From assembly GCF_001435895.1 (NCBI RefSeq), contig NZ_AZFZ01000022.1, positions 1-42,000 on the forward strand: a stretch of DNA of 42,000 nt. The letters are read 5' to 3'. Shown here in pieces: positions 40,433 to 42,000 of the stretch. This DNA is from Lentilactobacillus parafarraginis DSM 18390 = JCM 14109 (GTDB taxonomy: Bacteria > Bacillota > Bacilli > Lactobacillales > Lactobacillaceae). The position numbers and the translations under genes are program-made. The notes under the pieces were generated by a model. The model searched no databases. It had not been told where the DNA came from and worked only from the letters and a program-made list of their open reading frames with translations. Each line of letters starts with the position of its first letter. Positions within the stretch are counted from its first letter, which is position 1.

Positions 40433-41176
40433 TTAGAAATAAGCTTGGTACCCCAAAACCAGTGCTAATCCGATCGCAAAAATGCCAACGGCCGTTTTGA
40501 TTACCTTTGACGGAATATATCGGACAATAATTGGTCCGATGTAGCCGCCGGTAAACAGACCGATGAGCAGGGGGATGATCACCGCCCAGGCAATCGGAAT
40601 CGTCAAAATGAACATGGTGGCCGACACGACGTTATTAGTAAACGACGCAAAGTTGCGCATGGCATTGTAGATGGTGTATTTATCATCAATGATTTTTGAA
40701 AGGACCGCAATCATCAATAACCCGGCCCCCGCACCGAAAAAGCCGGTATAGATTCCCACCAGAAAAACACCCAGCCAACTTAGAAAGCTGATCAAAGTAT
40801 TATTGACAGGCTGCTGATTTTTACGCCTTGGGGTTAAGATCATGACCCCAGCCAGCATGATAAATACCGGAACGACCTTCTTAAAGCCGGTATTCGAACT
40901 ATGAATCAGGATGGTCGCTCCCAAGACACCACCAATTGTGTTGAGAATGGCAATTTGAATGGCTTGGCGCCAGTGATGCCGCAGTTCCCGAAGTGATGCC
41001 AACACGGTCCCGATGCCGCCACCCACTTGGGCCACGGTGATTGTGGCGTTGGCGGTAATTGGTGGAACCCCAACTGACAGTAGCACCGGGTAAAGGGTGA
41101 GGGCGGCCATGCCAACAATTCCGGTTAAAATGCCGGCAAGAAGACTCATGAGTACTAAATAAATTATTGAAGCCAT
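40433..41176 (-). CDS. TSUP-family (TauE/SafE) permease
   Basis: This 247-residue protein has seven or eight hydrophobic segments. It shows the two-repeat pattern of the family: LLAGILTGIVGMAALTLYP near the start and VGIYTGFFGAGAGLLMIAVL in the second half, each with a Gly-rich turn. Members export or import sulfite, sulfoacetate or other organic anions; the substrate is not predictable. I use the ATG at 41176 because GGGGGGA lies just before it; the TTG at 41194 overlaps that site. It stands alone on the minus strand. Confidence 0.88.
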   Translation of the reverse strand: MASIIYLVLMSLLAGILTGIVGMAALTLYPVLLSVGVPPITANATITVAQVGGGIGTVLASLRELRHHWRQAIQIAILNTIGGVLGATILIHSSNTGFKKVVPVFIMLAGVMILTPRRKNQQPVNNTLISFLSWLGVFLVGIYTGFFGAGAGLLMIAVLSKIIDDKYTIYNAMRNFASFTNNVVSATMFILTIPIAWAVIIPLLIGLFTGGYIGPIIVRYIPSKVIKTAVGIFAIGLALVLGYQAYF

Positions 41177-41317
41177 TTTCGTCCCCCCTATCAACGGTCA
41201 AGCTGGGTTAGTGATGTCTGGGCGTACCAATAATAACTTTATCCTAACACCAAAAAATGGAATAGGCGGCTATTCAGGCCCCTACAGGAACCGTCGTCAA
41301 CTAACTAATTCAGACCC

Positions 41318-41380
41318 AAAAAGCAGCCATCAGATGATTCGGGAAATGATTGCCCGACCACTCATCTGATGGCTGCTTTT
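41318..41380. terminator. Long hairpin between the permease and toxin genes
   Basis: AAAAGCAGCCATCAGATGA pairs perfectly with TCATCTGATGGCTGCTTTT, with an inner CGGG/CCCG stem. On the minus strand it ends the toxin transcript; T-runs exist outside both arms. Confidence 0.85.
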
Positions 41381-41409
41381 AATTTTAGTACAAAACGATG
41401 GATTTGCCG

Positions 41410-41685
41410 TCAAATTTCGCCGTGACGACCGGTATCTAAAAAGCGAACCGTATGATCTTGATATTCATAAATTAACAGCCAGCTGCCCTTGATAAATAGG
41501 GCTCGCTGCGGCTTGCGGCTCTTAATCACGTGATCGTCGTAGCGCTCATCAGGATGGGCACCGCTTAATAGGACGTTTTCAACGGCTTTGAATTCTGCTT
41601 CTGAATAACGATTGGCGCGGATCATGTTCTGGTAGTGCTTTTTGAAGCGCGATTGGTATTTCGGTGTGTACTTCGTTTGACTCAC
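41410..41685 (-). CDS. YafQ/RelE-like toxin without a visible antitoxin
   Basis: This 91-residue protein fits the YafQ branch of RelE/ParE toxins. It has the basic helical first half (SRFKKHYQNMIRAN), HPDERYDDHVIK (family H-x-L-x-G position), and the core WLLIYEYQDHTVRFLDTGRHGEI with the strand and C-terminal histidine. Such toxins cut mRNA on the ribosome. The start is GTG 41685, but its ribosome binding site (AGGAA) is almost adjacent, so translation may be weak. No RelB/DinJ-like antitoxin is upstream (to 42000) or downstream. It may be a solitary toxin, or its antitoxin may be encoded elsewhere. Confidence 0.8.
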   Translation of the reverse strand: MSQTKYTPKYQSRFKKHYQNMIRANRYSEAEFKAVENVLLSGAHPDERYDDHVIKSRKPQRALFIKGSWLLIYEYQDHTVRFLDTGRHGEI

Positions 41686-41743
41686 TTCCTAAAGGGGGTT
41701 ATTAATACCTTATCACATGCCAAATCCAAATTGAACGCATCAA

Positions 41744-41774
41744 ACAAGCCAAGGCTGGGGGAGCCTTGGCTTGT
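41744..41774. terminator. Palindromic hairpin near the right edge
   Basis: ACAAGCCAAGGCT and AGCCTTGGCTTGT are perfect 13-bp arms around GGGGG. T-runs outside the arms are weak on both sides. It may be a terminator of something beyond the right edge or of the short frames at 41779-41881. Confidence 0.65.
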
Positions 41775-41778
41775 TGTA

Positions 41779-41871
41779 TCAATATTCTGAGGGGAATATG
41801 AATATGAAAAGTAACAAATTAATGGGGGTTAACTTATTACAATTTTTAAGGAGAATGAACCTCGCTAACAA
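41779..41871 (-). CDS. Possible 30-residue hydrophobic peptide gene
   Basis: On the minus strand AAAGGAG lies ten nucleotides before a TTG that opens 30 codons, giving a peptide rich in Leu, Ile and Phe (LLLFIFIFPSEY at the end). A TATATT -10 box lies upstream near 41902-41907. The palindrome at 41744-41774 lies just after its stop. A membrane peptide is possible, but there is no family match and the frame may be accidental. Confidence 0.25.
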   Translation of the reverse strand: MLARFILLKNCNKLTPINLLLFIFIFPSEY

Positions 41872-41881
41872 GTTAGCTTAG
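41798..41881 (+). CDS. Possible 27-residue basic peptide gene
   Basis: On the plus strand GAGGGG precedes ATG 41798 and ATG 41804. The frame encodes a basic peptide (MKSNKLMGVNLLQFLRRMNL from the second start). It overlaps the minus-strand frame at 41779-41871, so at most one is likely real. The end of the frame lies in a hairpin (AAGGAG 41848-41853 / CTCCTT 41882-41887, with an inner GCTAAC/GTTAGC stem). I recognise no family. Confidence 0.22.
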   Translation: MNMKSNKLMGVNLLQFLRRMNLANKLA

Positions 41882-42000
41882 CTCCTTTCTCTATGCTTCT
41901 TAATATACAGGATAAATTTAACCAAAAAAGGACGAAAGTGTGAACATTTTGTGATTTTTTGGACTGCTCCCTTAGAAACTGTTTGAGATCTCTAAAAGCG
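41882..42000. other. Right edge without a supported gene
   Basis: No frame with a ribosome binding site is visible here. The stretch is AT-rich and includes the possible minus-strand -10 box at 41902-41907. Confidence 0.4.

Noticed and set aside
40899-41201. 100-codon frame inside the TSUP permease gene
   Set aside because: It is a shadow frame on the same strand in another phase, with no supporting signal.

Overview
The window looks like chromosome from a lactic acid bacterium of the family Lactobacillaceae. The reasons are the moderate GC content by eye, strong AGGAGG-type ribosome binding sites, frequent TTG and GTG starts, and typical firmicute genes: Spx-family regulator, LtaS, T-box leader, Apf-like LysM protein, a bile-salt-hydrolase-family enzyme and a BmrCD-type ABC pair. 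I cannot name the species. I saw no rRNA, tRNA, CRISPR array, intact insertion sequence or prophage.

Layout. 1-950 is accessory: a decayed reading frame, a long imperfect inverted repeat and a compact type I toxin-antitoxin locus (34-residue holin-like toxin with a convergent antisense RNA). 951-4525 holds a cytoplasmic 5'-nucleotidase-family enzyme and a CPA1 Na+/H+ antiporter (minus strand). 4647-7586 holds a Spx paralogue that lacks both redox cysteines, a Cof-type HAD phosphatase, and a PanE-family reductase behind a T-box leader with an apparent isoleucine specifier. 7699-12168 has a large secreted subtilisin-like protease and a ribonucleoside hydrolase. 12319-14459 pairs a PrsW-type membrane protease with a ferredoxin/flavodoxin-NADP reductase. 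14594-17538 (minus) is ltaS plus a potassium channel. 17539-17942 carries a long hairpin repeat whose right half is duplicated. 17943-21018 has a histidine phosphatase, a GNAT protein, an acyltransferase-3 membrane protein and an NlpC/P60 hydrolase. 21337-25821 has an MMPL-like exporter without the usual proton-relay residues, a choloylglycine-hydrolase-family enzyme and a membrane-anchored glucosaminidase. 26004-27066 is terC-trxA. 27283-29426 has a small membrane protein, a GNAT protein that appears to start at ATT, and a LysM/Apf protein behind a perfect WalR box. 29714-34385 is an operon of a heterodimeric ABC exporter and a lipoprotein. 34593-37383 has a GyrI-like protein, an aldo/keto reductase and guaC. 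37543-40350 is divergent purA/purB with candidate PurBoxes between them. 40433-41685 has a TSUP permease and an orphan YafQ-like toxin.

Themes. Purine interconversion is concentrated at the right (GMP to IMP by GuaC, IMP to AMP by PurA and PurB), with nucleoside and nucleotide hydrolases at the left. Envelope biology recurs: LtaS, NlpC/P60, glucosaminidase, LysM/Apf, secreted protease, PrsW. Two copies of one roughly 120-bp intergenic repeat lie in inverted orientation 8 kb apart, each between convergent genes. The least explained signals are the SxxS Spx paralogue, the MMPL protein without its relay residues, the ATT start, the out-of-frame start of the ABC gene, the hairpin repeats and the lone YafQ-like toxin. 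No complete undescribed system is evident.
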